From contig PDZU01000007.1 in NCBI GenBank assembly GCA_002753095.1, positions 1 through 61,307 on the forward strand: a stretch of 61,307 bases of DNA, given 5' to 3'. The stretch comes from Magnetococcales bacterium. GTDB lineage: Bacteria > Pseudomonadota > Magnetococcia > Magnetococcales > Magnetaquicoccaceae. The notes beneath the pieces were generated by a model. The model worked only from the letters and a program-made list of their open reading frames with translations, was not told the origin of the DNA and did not search any database. Positions 27,451-36,133 of the stretch are shown one piece after another. Each line of letters starts with the position of its first letter. The first letter of the stretch is position 1. The position numbers and the translations under genes were made by a program.

Positions 27451-28524
27451 TCAGGGCATGATCCCCATAAAAAAGCCGTTCAACCGCCCCTTCTGCTCAT
27501 CCTGCAACTGGTTGAACAACCCCCTGAAGCCCTCCAAAGCCTTCTGCCGCTTTTCGACCATCTCGGTTGCCCACTGGGTGCGCCGCTCTGCCAACGCCAG
27601 GGCAGAATCCACCGGAGTCATCATCCCTTCCCGTCTTTCGCCATGCGCCGCAGCCAACGCCAGCGCCGCCTCCGCATATCCCTTCCAGGCCGCCTCCTGC
27701 TCCGGCGTTACCACCAGCAAACCCCAGAGAAACTGCAACGCCTGCTCCACAACAGCCGGAGAGTGGCCCAACAACAACGGATCCATCATCCGCGCCCCCA
27801 TCCCAGCGGAACGGCACTTCGTGCATGCCATGCCCGCCTTGTTGTGCTGCGCATGGTTGCACATCTTGCAAGGCGCCGCTGCCTCCCCAGCAACAGCCCC
27901 ACCCTGCTGGCACTTTTTGCACTGCGCACAACGGGCACAGGGAACCTGCTCCCCAGCCGCCTTTTTTTCCACACAGATCTTGCACTTTTTGCCCGCACCC
28001 GGCTGGTTCACCTCACCCGGCTGCCGGGTATGGTCAAAACTCCCCGGCATCACCGCACTGCCAACAGCCGGTGCTTCCCCCCCTTGTCCACCCCAGGCCG
28101 GAGCCCCCTGCATCCCCCAACCAGGAGCCGTCGGCGGCATCCCCCCCGGTGCACCATTTTGCCAGAAACCAGGCGCCATGCCACCAGGATATGGATAACC
28201 GCGACCCCAACCATTCCCATAACCCGCTCCCCAACCATTCCCGTAACCCGGCCCCCAACCGCCCGGCACCGCCATGGGTTGGCCCATGTGCTGCATGCCC
28301 TGGTGCATCCTCTGCTGCCCCACCACCCCATCCTTGCCCGCCGCAGGCGCCGCCATGGCCCCATGATCACCATGATCATGCGCCTGGACTGGAGCAACGG
28401 CCTGGACAGGCGCAACGGCCTGGACAGGCGCAACCGCATCCTCCGCCCACCCCGTGCCAACCCATAAACCACCCGCTACCAACAACGCCAACAAGTAACC
28501 TCTCTTCCAACCCATGCCGCTCAT
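27451..28524 (-). CDS. Secreted Spy/CpxP-like protein with CxxC cluster and low-complexity N-terminus
   Basis: A 357-residue exported protein. After a signal peptide (GYLLALLVAGGLWVGTGWAE) come three copies of a six-residue APVQAV unit, a His/Met/Gly-rich part (HDHGDHGAM, MHQGMQHMG), and a Gly/Trp/Tyr part with GYGNGWG repeats. A Cys-rich segment follows with CKIC, CARCAQCKKC, CKMC and CTKC. The last ~110 residues (TPEQEAAWKGYAEAAL, then QATEMVEKR-like WATEMVEKRQKALEGF) look like the LTxxQ helical domain of Spy/CpxP-type periplasmic proteins. No CxxCH is present, so it is not a cytochrome. Metal binding is inferred from composition only. The next gene downstream on this strand is the cytochrome c gene. 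Confidence 0.65.
   Translation of the reverse strand: MSGMGWKRGYLLALLVAGGLWVGTGWAEDAVAPVQAVAPVQAVAPVQAHDHGDHGAMAAPAAGKDGVVGQQRMHQGMQHMGQPMAVPGGWGPGYGNGWGAGYGNGWGRGYPYPGGMAPGFWQNGAPGGMPPTAPGWGMQGAPAWGGQGGEAPAVGSAVMPGSFDHTRQPGEVNQPGAGKKCKICVEKKAAGEQVPCARCAQCKKCQQGGAVAGEAAAPCKMCNHAQHNKAGMACTKCRSAGMGARMMDPLLLGHSPAVVEQALQFLWGLLVVTPEQEAAWKGYAEAALALAAAHGERREGMMTPVDSALALAERRTQWATEMVEKRQKALEGFRGLFNQLQDEQKGRLNGFFMGIMP
28382..28435. repeat. 18-bp tandem repeat (3 copies) within coding sequence
   Basis: Units at 28382-28399, 28400-28417 and 28418-28435; units two and three are almost identical (GCCTGGACAGGCGCAACG). They encode the repeated VAPVQA peptide after the signal peptide of the Spy-like protein. 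The copy number could vary between strains. Confidence 0.85.
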
Positions 28525-28580
28525 CCCGTTCTCCTCAAACCAATGCCAATTTTATCTTCCCGACCGCCTTGTCCACACCA

Positions 28581-29270
28581 TCACCAACCCTGACAAACCG
28601 ACCGCACCTGTGCATAACTCTGCGCCGTATCAATCGCCGCCTGCGCCGCCTTCTGCTTGAGATCGACACGCTGCAACTCCCGCAAAATCTCCTGGTCAAA
28701 ACGCTGCAAAATCTCCTGCTTTTTTTGCTCCAACTCCCTCGGTTGGATCAATATCCCACCCTGCTGCTGCACCAATCCCTGTAAACGCTCCCGCAATTGG
28801 GCCAAATACATCTCCTGATGGCGATTCAAAATGCGTACATGCTCCATCTCATGCCGATGAATCGCCTGATATTCACAACTGCCCGGACGGTAGTTATTGG
28901 CAATATAAACCTTTAACTCTGGATAGCTCAACGCCAATTTCAATGAACGCAAATAAAGGCAACGCGTCTGCCGCTGCGGCGTGCCACGCCACTCGAACAC
29001 GCCCAGCAAAGAGTGCCGTAACCGGGAAACCGTCAAACCAATCGGATGATGCATCCCCTTGGCCTGCGCCTGAATCCAGCCCGAAGAACGACTGTCGTCC
29101 ACAAAAGGATAACCCGCCTCAAAGTGAACCTCTATCTGTACCGCCTGCTCACTGCGTGGACAACCCGCACCCTCCTCCCCCCAGGTGGTCAACGGTACCA
29201 GGCAGAACAAACCCAGCAACACAACACGCCACATGACCCAGAGCAAGCGCAGGTGGTTTTTCCAGAGCAT
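28581..29270 (-). CDS. Exported HExxH protein, putative zinc peptidase
   Basis: A 229-residue protein with an N-terminal hydrophobic segment (MWRVVLLGLFCLVPLTTWG) that looks like a signal peptide. A zinc-peptidase-like motif HEMEH lies in AIHRHEMEHVRILNRH. Upstream of it, YPELKVYIANNYRPGSCEY resembles DUF922-type proteins. The C-terminal ~80 residues are helical and charged, and end in a Cys-containing tail. The start at 29270 avoids translating repeat copy E; an internal ATG about 12 codons later is also plausible, since no strong ribosome site precedes either. Substrate unknown. It lies 56 bp before the Spy-like gene on the same strand, so the two may be co-transcribed. Confidence 0.65.
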   Translation of the reverse strand: MLWKNHLRLLWVMWRVVLLGLFCLVPLTTWGEEGAGCPRSEQAVQIEVHFEAGYPFVDDSRSSGWIQAQAKGMHHPIGLTVSRLRHSLLGVFEWRGTPQRQTRCLYLRSLKLALSYPELKVYIANNYRPGSCEYQAIHRHEMEHVRILNRHQEMYLAQLRERLQGLVQQQGGILIQPRELEQKKQEILQRFDQEILRELQRVDLKQKAAQAAIDTAQSYAQVRSVCQGW

Positions 29271-29292
29271 CAATTCAAACAACACGGTGCAT

Positions 29293-29448
29293 GTCGGGCA
29301 TCCGCCCTCCCAAAGCGTGCCCCTGCGGGGCACAAATTTGGGCGCGCTACGCAGATTTGCTACGCAAATCTGCTTCGGTAAAAGCGCGCCATTACAAGCA
29401 GGGCTCTGCCCTGCACCCGCCAGGGGAGATAATCTCCCCTGGACCCCA
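29293..29448 (+). repeat. Mosaic palindromic repeat, copy E
   Basis: Same orientation as copy A: GTCGGGCATCCGCCCTCCC, GTGCCCCTGCGGGGCAC, GGGCGCGCT paired with AAGCGCGCC around the inner hairpin GCAGATTTGC-TAC-GCAAATCTGC, AGGGCTCTGCCCTGC, and the closing hairpin CCAGGGGAGATAATCTCCCCTGG. It lies between two genes transcribed in the same (minus) direction. Confidence 0.9.
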
Positions 29449-29480
29449 TACCTGTTTTTGCTTTTGTTTTTGCTTTTGCT

Positions 29481-32210
29481 TTATTCAGCCAGGACACCAA
29501 CACGATCATTTCCAACCGCCTGACGAACAATACGACACAGTTGCGAACGCTGCATGGGTCGGTCCAAACAAAAAACCCAGGGCAGTTGCTGCAGCCGCTG
29601 CCGCTGCTCCGTCGCCAAATTGCTGAACACAATGATCGGCAACTCCCGCAACCCCTCCTCACTGCGCAAACGATCAATCTCCTCTACCCCACTGCCATTA
29701 CCAATACACTCCAAACAGACAAAATCCCACTGCTCCACCTGATGCAACGCCTGCAACTCCACCGGCGTCTGACAATGGCCGATTTCACTCACCTGCAATC
29801 CAAGGGAGGTCAATAATTTTTTCAAGATCAGACGATTGACCGGATTTTTGCCAATCACCGCCGTCTTCAACCCCGCCGGTGGCGGCGCATCAGCACTCTC
29901 CACCACACTCTGCGGCAAGGCAAACGGAATGGTTACAGAAAAAATCGATCCCTCATTCACCCGACTCTTCAGGCGAATACTCCCCCCCATCAGCTCAATC
30001 AAACGCTTGGCAATGGTCAAACCCAAACCAGTCCCCTCGTAACGCCGCGAGGAAGAGCTGTCCACCTGCGTAAAAAGCTCAAAAATGGTCTGCTGCTTCT
30101 CCTCTGGAATGCCAATTCCGGTATCGGTCACCGTGAAACAGATCATCCCCAGATCATGATAGCGATTACTGTCACGGGTCACCGTCAGGGTAATTTCACC
30201 CTCCTGGGTGAACTTGATGGCATTGTGCAAAATGTGCATCAATACCTGCCGCAAACGAACCGGATCCCCCTTGACCTGCCGTGGTACCTCCGCCGCCAAA
30301 TGGATCGAAAACTGCAACCCCTTCTCATCCACCAACTCGGCAAGCGCCTCCTCCAACAAGCGAATCAGGGTCGATAACTCAAAATCACGACTCTCCAAGG
30401 TAAACTGCTCGCTGTTGACCTTGGAAAGATCCAACAGGTCAGAAATCAACGCCGACAACCGCTCCGAACTGCTCAAAATATTGTTCAAATAACGCTTCTG
30501 GCTCTTGTTCAGCGCGCCAAACTCCATCTCCAACAACAAAGAGGTACAACCGGCAATGGTGTTGAGCGGCGTGCGCAACTCGTGGGAAATGTTGGAAAGA
30601 AAATCATTCTTGATCTTGTTGACCGTTTCCGCCGCCTCCTTGGCCTGCTGCAACGCCTTCTCCATGGCCATGCGCGGCGAAACATCCTCCTTGAAGGCCA
30701 AATAAAAAGTGGACATCGCCTCCCCATCCGCCTGACGCCCAGCCCGACCACCACGCTGCTCCGGGGCCAAAATCTGCGAAATGGTGTTCAACTCCCAATA
30801 AACCGTGCCATCCTTGCGCCGATTGCGCAGTTCACCATGCCATACCTCACCACGGGTAACCGTCTGCCATAACGATTGATAAAGCGGCAATGGTGTCTCC
30901 CCGGATTGCAAAAATCGAGGATTGCGCCCCAACACCTCCTCAGATTGATAGCCCGTCAAACGGCTGAATTGCCGATTGACATACACAATGTTGCCCCGCA
31001 AATCACAAATCATCACCGCCGCCGGCCCCTGTTCCACCGCCTGCGACAGCTTGCGTACCTCAAACTCCGCCCGCTTGCGCTCCTCCAACTCCGCCTGCAA
31101 AGAGTCACGCGTCTGCACAATCTCCCGCGCCAATGAGTGAAAACGCTCCCGCAACATCCATAACTCATCCCGCGCGGCACTCTCCTGCAGATGGCTCCCC
31201 AATACCGTGCGGGAAAACTCCATCACCTCGCGGGTCAACTGCCGAATGTTGCGGGTAACCCACAACAGGGTCAGCAAACAGATGCCAACCAACACCGACG
31301 AACCAATCAAACGCTGCCGCTTCTCCACCTGCATGATCGACTGGGTCAGCGAATCGAAGGAATCCGTGGAAACCAGCGTGATCAACTGCAACAGCAGGTC
31401 CGATGCACCATAGTCAAAGAAAGATTGTCCCGAAACCAGATAGGGACCAAGAATCCGCTCCAACGGCATGCCGGGCGGGGCAATCTGCGGTTTGTTGCTG
31501 GCAATGATCCGTTGCTGGCTGCCCTCCAGCAAAGCCACCACCCCATTATACTGCCCCCCCACCCCCTGCGAATTGGCCAAAAATGCACTGTCCAATGGCG
31601 TGGCCGACATCACCAGAGCCTTGTTCTGACCATCCCGACCCGGCACCCCCTCCGATGTCAATAAAAACAACAAACCGTCCACCGAAGTGATGAACGGCTG
31701 TCCAAGGCTCAACTGGCGCAACAACGGGGAAGGATCCAGCAGAGCGGGAGGCGGAGGCTCCAACTGCCCCCGATACACCTCCCGCACTGGACCAGCGTTC
31801 TCCATCAACAGGACATAGCGCAATGGCAACATGCCCCGTAATACCGATGGTTTGGGAAACCACAAAGGCGGATCATCATGAAAAACGACCCGTTGGTAGG
31901 GCGTTACCGCCCCACCATCACCGCTCCGACCACTGCGGCTGGCCGCTTCACTGGCCTCCCGCTGCTCCAAATACTCCAACAGATGGCGTTGCGCCGCCAG
32001 CAAATGCACCGCCTGATGGTGCATCTTGACATGTTGGTCAAACACCACCCGGTTGATCTCCGTCTTCTCCCCGACCGCCTCCTTCAGCCGCTCCTGAAAG
32101 ATCGTCTGCAGATGGCTGCTCTGCCAATGGTCCAACACGGCCCAGGTGGTCATTCCCACCAGAAGCGTGGCCAGCAAAGCCTTCAGGGTGATCGGAAATC
32201 GCTGCAACAT
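29481..32210 (-). CDS. Hybrid sensor histidine kinase with PAS domain and degenerate receiver
   Basis: A 909-residue membrane kinase: N-terminal span (ALLATLLVGMTTWAVL); periplasmic sensor of ~270 residues; second span (RLIGSSVLVGICLLTLLWV); HAMP-like linker; PAS domain (AAVMICDLRGNIVYVN, LTGYQSEEVLGRNPRFLQSG); HisKA with SNISHELRTPLN; HATPase with EGTGLGLTIAKRLIELMGG. The C-terminal receiver-like domain begins TAVIGKNPVNRLILKKLL, so the acidic pair is lost, and has FVCLECIGNG where the phospho-acceptor Asp is expected, so it is probably not phosphorylated. It starts 21 bp after the stop of the dynamin-like gene on the same strand. Confidence 0.9.
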   Translation of the reverse strand: MLQRFPITLKALLATLLVGMTTWAVLDHWQSSHLQTIFQERLKEAVGEKTEINRVVFDQHVKMHHQAVHLLAAQRHLLEYLEQREASEAASRSGRSGDGGAVTPYQRVVFHDDPPLWFPKPSVLRGMLPLRYVLLMENAGPVREVYRGQLEPPPPALLDPSPLLRQLSLGQPFITSVDGLLFLLTSEGVPGRDGQNKALVMSATPLDSAFLANSQGVGGQYNGVVALLEGSQQRIIASNKPQIAPPGMPLERILGPYLVSGQSFFDYGASDLLLQLITLVSTDSFDSLTQSIMQVEKRQRLIGSSVLVGICLLTLLWVTRNIRQLTREVMEFSRTVLGSHLQESAARDELWMLRERFHSLAREIVQTRDSLQAELEERKRAEFEVRKLSQAVEQGPAAVMICDLRGNIVYVNRQFSRLTGYQSEEVLGRNPRFLQSGETPLPLYQSLWQTVTRGEVWHGELRNRRKDGTVYWELNTISQILAPEQRGGRAGRQADGEAMSTFYLAFKEDVSPRMAMEKALQQAKEAAETVNKIKNDFLSNISHELRTPLNTIAGCTSLLLEMEFGALNKSQKRYLNNILSSSERLSALISDLLDLSKVNSEQFTLESRDFELSTLIRLLEEALAELVDEKGLQFSIHLAAEVPRQVKGDPVRLRQVLMHILHNAIKFTQEGEITLTVTRDSNRYHDLGMICFTVTDTGIGIPEEKQQTIFELFTQVDSSSSRRYEGTGLGLTIAKRLIELMGGSIRLKSRVNEGSIFSVTIPFALPQSVVESADAPPPAGLKTAVIGKNPVNRLILKKLLTSLGLQVSEIGHCQTPVELQALHQVEQWDFVCLECIGNGSGVEEIDRLRSEEGLRELPIIVFSNLATEQRQRLQQLPWVFCLDRPMQRSQLCRIVRQAVGNDRVGVLAE

Positions 32211-32231
32211 GCCGCCAGCAACGGGGCCTCC

Positions 32232-33719
32232 TTAGTTTACCTCAAGCATCACCTTGGGATTCGGCACGTCGCTGCGCCCGGAGGGGTTGGTGAACTGATC
32301 GTTCAAATTCTGTACATAAGAATCGGAACTCTTCAACACCCGCATCAGCTTCATCTGCGCCAACCTGCCCCAACCCACCGGCTGCTTGCGGAAAACGGAA
32401 GCCAAGGGACCGGTATTGCGCAAGAATCCTTTACGCATATACTCCCGCAACTCCGACTGCTCCACCTCCTTGAGCAGGCCCTTGCTCATGAAACGGGCCG
32501 TCCACTTGCGCACCAGCATATGCACCGACAACAGGGCTATGGTACCGGTTGCCGCCAGAAAATCAACCAAAACCGACTGCCATGGCGTAGAACCTTCTGC
32601 CCATAGGCCAATATCCAACCAGGAGGCCAAAGGCGGATTGTGTACCATGATGCCACTGGCAACCCCGACGGCAATCAAGCCGTACAAAATGGCATCGATG
32701 GTCAACACCGCCTTGCGCCACCGCGCCACCCAGTCACGCAGACGGGGCACACACTCCAAGTGGATCAATTTGGCCGTATGCTCCAACACGCCAATAATCC
32801 GATAGGCCCGCTCCACCTCGACCCGCTGAATGCGCAACTGCAGATCGGCCATATCCACCTGCAATTTGTTTTCATAACGCTCCCGCAGTTGGGGATCTTC
32901 GATGACATAAGCCGCCTCTTTATTGTATATCTGATAAAAATGGCCGGCTGTCAATCCAGATTGCGCCAGCGCCCGTTGCCAGGCCGCGACAATATCCTCC
33001 AGGTTATCCTCCCGCACTGTGCAGTCCACCTGGTTGAGAATAAACAAAAATTTATTCGAGTCCGAACGGTTGATGGTGTTTTTGACCAGGTGATCCAGGG
33101 TATCCTTCATGGCCCCCGGTTCGGGATGACGGGCATCAAAAAACACCAACACCAAATCCGACAAATCCATGATATGGTCGGTAATCTGCAACGTGGCGTT
33201 GCGCTGCGCATCGGCATCAAAACCCGGCGAGTCGATGAGAATCTTGCCACGCAACTTTTCCGTCGGGCAGGTCTTCAGTTGCAGATAGGCATCGATCCGT
33301 TGTCCCTCGCCAGGACTAACCCGCTCCAACTCCTTGCTGATCTGGTAAAAAGGAAAACGGGGATCCGCATCCAAAGCCAACCCAGGCAGCGTGCGAATGT
33401 TCTCCTCTTTGCTGTAGCAGATCACGGTAAACTTGTCATCCACCGCCTGATTGCCGGTCCGCTGCAGCTTGTGACCAAGAAAATGGTTGATAAAGGTCGA
33501 TTTCCCCGACGAAAACGTCCCCAGAATCGAGATCATCGGCCACCACGGCACACGGGTGGCAAAGGATTCTGTGCGCTCCAGAATGCCCATCCGATAGGCA
33601 ATGGAATCCAGCTCGCGAAAACTCTGTACCACCTGCAACAGGACAGGATTTTCCTGTTTCAGGTGTTTTTCCAGTCCATTAAGGCGCCTTTCAACATGAC
33701 TGCTGGGGGTATCGAACAT
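32232..33719 (-). CDS. Dynamin-like GTPase with two C-terminal membrane spans
   Basis: A 495-residue GTPase. Switch and nucleotide motifs are GTFSSGKS (residues 67-74), DSPG (163-166) and NQVD (229-232), close to the EHD/dynamin group. The helical region after residue 290 leads into two membrane spans (AILYGLIAVGVASGIMV and DFLAATGTIALLSVHML). Bacterial members remodel or sense membranes and often occur in pairs; only one is present here. It is upstream of the hybrid kinase on the same strand, separated by 21 bp. The role in this organism is unknown. Confidence 0.85.
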   Translation of the reverse strand: MFDTPSSHVERRLNGLEKHLKQENPVLLQVVQSFRELDSIAYRMGILERTESFATRVPWWPMISILGTFSSGKSTFINHFLGHKLQRTGNQAVDDKFTVICYSKEENIRTLPGLALDADPRFPFYQISKELERVSPGEGQRIDAYLQLKTCPTEKLRGKILIDSPGFDADAQRNATLQITDHIMDLSDLVLVFFDARHPEPGAMKDTLDHLVKNTINRSDSNKFLFILNQVDCTVREDNLEDIVAAWQRALAQSGLTAGHFYQIYNKEAAYVIEDPQLRERYENKLQVDMADLQLRIQRVEVERAYRIIGVLEHTAKLIHLECVPRLRDWVARWRKAVLTIDAILYGLIAVGVASGIMVHNPPLASWLDIGLWAEGSTPWQSVLVDFLAATGTIALLSVHMLVRKWTARFMSKGLLKEVEQSELREYMRKGFLRNTGPLASVFRKQPVGWGRLAQMKLMRVLKSSDSYVQNLNDQFTNPSGRSDVPNPKVMLEVN

Positions 33720-33800
33720 GCGGACACTCCAAAGTTCCAGGGATGGTTGTACACAGGGGAATCAATCAAATTTATCTAGACTACATTTTCAAGAAGGAAC

Positions 33801-33845
33801 GGGCCAACCCGACAGGCCCATCGCCGCTTGGCCCTCCTTTTTAAA
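33801..33845 (+). terminator. Terminator-like hairpin in metX-side leader
   Basis: GGGCCAA (33801-33807) pairs with TTGGCCC (33828-33834), followed by TCCTTTTT. No plus-strand gene ends just upstream, so if it works as a terminator it would act on a leader transcript. Confidence 0.45.
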
Positions 33846-34013
33846 ACAAATAACAGGTGAATGCCATGGCTGAAAATCATTCTCCATCGGTTGCCCGATT
33901 ATTCCTGGTAGGCCCCCGCCGTTGGCTTGGCTCCACCCCGCCTTGGCACCACATCAACCGGCAAGCCATTACCCCGGCACAAAATGACAAATCGCAAAAA
34001 TATTTTTCTGGCC

Positions 34014-34035
34014 AGAAGGCGTTTTTTCGCCTTCT
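34014..34035. repeat. Perfect 8-bp hairpin
   Basis: AGAAGGCG, a loop of six T, then CGCCTTCT. It ends the short unassigned ORF at 33866-34039 and lies about 250 bp before metX. No T-tract follows. Confidence 0.5.
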
Positions 34036-34287
34036 ATAAATACTGGATTGGACAGGGGCTTGTCTATCCTGATCATTGCACCGGAGAGACAAATTATTTA
34101 TCCCGATCCCCTTTTCGCAGAGGATCGATAATTAGGGCTAGACATTCACCCGGAATAGACCCGAAAATGGCGAAAGTGCCAGACCACCTCCAGGCGGCAA
34201 CTGGCCATACTCAGCAGCAGCCCTTTGACACGAGAGAAGAAACACGACTCTGAACCGTTGCCCCAACCGCATCCAGCAGGTGATCCC

Positions 34288-35499
34288 ATGGTAACCACTT
34301 CCGGCCCTTCCAGCCAATCCGTCGGCGTTGTACAAACTCAATATGTCGAACTTTTTTCGTCTGCGGACCGCCTTACCTTGGATTGTGGGGCCAGCCTGGG
34401 ACCGGTGCAGGTGGCCTATGAAACCTATGGCACCCTCAACGCCGAACGCAGCAACGCCATCCTGCTCTGTCACGCTCTCTCCGGTACCGCCCATGCTGCC
34501 GGACGACACAACCCGGACGATCCCAAAACAACCGGCTGGTGGGACATCTGTGTTGGTCCCGGAAAACCCTTTGATACCAACCGATTTTTTATTGTCTGCA
34601 GCAACAATCTCGGCGGTTGCGACGGCACCACGGGCCCCTCCAGCATCGATCCGACCACGGAACGCCCCTTTGGCCTGAGTTTTCCCATGATCACCATCGG
34701 CGACATGGCCCGTCTGCAGAAAGCCCTGATCGCGCACCTGGGCATCACCCGTCTGCTGGCCGTGGCCGGTGGCTCCATGGGCGGGATGATCGCTCTGCAA
34801 TGGGCTCTGGACTTTCCCGACAGCCTGGAAGCCGCCATTGTCATCGCCTCCACGCCGCGTCTCTCGGCGCAAAACATCGCCTTCAACGCCGTCGCCCGTC
34901 AGGCGATCATGGTGGATCCCTATTTCAATAATGGGAATTATTATGACAAGGAGCGTCCCCGCAAAGGTTTGGCCCTGGCCCGCATGATGGCCCACATCAC
35001 CTATCTGTCTGAAAAGGGGTTGCACGAAAAATTTGGCCGCCGTCTGCAGGACCGGGAAAGCTTTTCTTTCGGATTTGAAAACGATTTTGCTGTGGAGAGC
35101 TACCTGCACCACCAGGGCTCCACCTTTGTGAAAAAATTTGACGCCAATACCTACCTGTACATTACCAAAGCAATGGATTATTTTGACCCATTTCCCGATC
35201 CGCGCAGCACGGCGGAACGGTTGGCAAAGGTGACAGCCCGAATCCTGGTCATGAGCTTTGATACCGATTGGCGTTTTGACACCTCCCGCTCCAAAGAGCT
35301 GGTCAAAATTTTGAATTGGCATGCCAAGCGTGTCACCTTTGAGGAGTTTCCCTCCCCGCACGGTCATGACGCTTTTCTGCTGTACCAACCTTTGTATCAA
35401 CAGTCGCTGACTTCGTTTCTCAATCGTCTGTACCAGGAGTGCGTCGGCAGCACGGAAGCCCCCGCCGAAAACATCGAAGGAGTGGATGGCATTGTCTAG
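34288..35499 (+). CDS. metX: Homoserine O-acetyltransferase (MetX)
   Basis: A 403-residue alpha/beta-hydrolase acyltransferase of methionine synthesis, acylating homoserine. Family blocks are GPVQVAYETYGTLNAERSNA, LCHALSGTAHAAG, GWWDICVGPGKPFDTNRFF, the nucleophile elbow VAGGSMGGMIALQWA, the Asp in SFDTDWRFDT and the His in PHGHDAFL. The start at 34288 has AGGTGAT upstream and gives the family length; the frame extends to 34225 without similarity. It overlaps metW by 14 bp. Acetyl versus succinyl specificity is not certain from motifs. Confidence 0.93.
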   Translation: MVTTSGPSSQSVGVVQTQYVELFSSADRLTLDCGASLGPVQVAYETYGTLNAERSNAILLCHALSGTAHAAGRHNPDDPKTTGWWDICVGPGKPFDTNRFFIVCSNNLGGCDGTTGPSSIDPTTERPFGLSFPMITIGDMARLQKALIAHLGITRLLAVAGGSMGGMIALQWALDFPDSLEAAIVIASTPRLSAQNIAFNAVARQAIMVDPYFNNGNYYDKERPRKGLALARMMAHITYLSEKGLHEKFGRRLQDRESFSFGFENDFAVESYLHHQGSTFVKKFDANTYLYITKAMDYFDPFPDPRSTAERLAKVTARILVMSFDTDWRFDTSRSKELVKILNWHAKRVTFEEFPSPHGHDAFLLYQPLYQQSLTSFLNRLYQECVGSTEAPAENIEGVDGIV

Positions 35500-36133
35500 G
35501 TTGCGTATCGATCAAGCCGTCATCGCCAAGCTGGTGGATGAAAAATCCCGCGTTCTTGATCTGGGCTGCGGTGACGGACTGCTGCTGGAGTATCTTTTCC
35601 ACCACAAGCAGGTACAGGGCTTTGGCGTTGAGATTTCGCACGCCGGGGTGCATGCCTGCATTGCGCGGGGACTACCGGTCTATCATGGCGACATCGACCA
35701 GGGGCTCTCCGACCATCAGGATGACTCGTTTGACTATGTCATCCTTTCGCAAACCCTGCAGGCGGTGCGCCGCCCGGAGTTTGTTCTGCGGGAGATGCTG
35801 CGCGTTGGCAAACGGGGCATTGTCTCTTTTCCCAACTTTGGCTATTGGCGTATTCGCGCCCATTTGGCCCTACGGGGACAGATGCCCCGCACCCCGCTGT
35901 TGCCGGCAACCTGGTATGACACCCCCAACACCCATTTGTGTACGATTCTTGACTTTCAGGATCTGTGCAAAAAAATGTCGATCCATATTCTGCGCCAGAT
36001 TCCTCTGGCTGCCGAGGGGAGCCAGCCCACCGGCCTGTTGCAGTCCAGCCTTTCCAAATGGCTGCTCCCCCTCTCTGCGGCCAATCTGCTGGCCCCCATT
36101 GCCATCTTTCTCCTGGAACGAGGTGAGCCATGA
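35486..36133 (+). CDS. metW: Methionine biosynthesis protein MetW
   Basis: A 215-residue class I methyltransferase-fold protein with RVLDLGCGDGLLLEYL and the MetW-specific stretches GIVSFPNFGYWRIRAHL and PLLPATWYDTPNTHLCT. MetW is nearly always beside metX, where it supports MetX activity; its biochemical role is not settled. It overlaps metX at the start and hpt at the end (ATGA), indicating translational coupling across three genes. Confidence 0.94.
   Translation: MALSRLRIDQAVIAKLVDEKSRVLDLGCGDGLLLEYLFHHKQVQGFGVEISHAGVHACIARGLPVYHGDIDQGLSDHQDDSFDYVILSQTLQAVRRPEFVLREMLRVGKRGIVSFPNFGYWRIRAHLALRGQMPRTPLLPATWYDTPNTHLCTILDFQDLCKKMSIHILRQIPLAAEGSQPTGLLQSSLSKWLLPLSAANLLAPIAIFLLERGEP

Larger units (their letters stand above)
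33720..34287. other. Long divergent intergenic region (dynamin-like gene / metX)
   Basis: This 568-bp divergent region holds two hairpins (listed separately), a 57-codon ORF at 33866-34039 with an AGGTGA site upstream but no recognisable product, and AT-rich stretches. Closer to metX lies a further hairpin-capable stretch near 34099-34132 (GATCC/GGATC with TTATC/GATAA). I searched the last ~250 bp by eye for SAM-II and other SAM riboswitch cores and found no match. The long leader may still be regulatory. Confidence 0.5.

Noticed and set aside
27451-28524. Multihaem cytochrome (Spy-like protein)
   Set aside because: Cysteine pairs are CxxC but none is followed by His.
27567-28784. 405-codon plus-strand frame opposite the Spy-like gene
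   Set aside because: Pro/Thr/Ser-rich shadow of GC-rich coding sequence; no domain or signal.
28581-29333. Longer start for the HExxH protein
   Set aside because: The extra N-terminal residues (MPRRGTLWEGG...) are translated repeat copy E.
33866-34039. 57-codon ORF before metX as a gene
   Set aside because: Has a weak ribosome site but no recognisable product or domain; kept only as part of the intergenic description.
34040-34287. SAM riboswitch upstream of metX
   Set aside because: No match by eye to the SAM-II or other SAM riboswitch cores; left as an unassigned leader.
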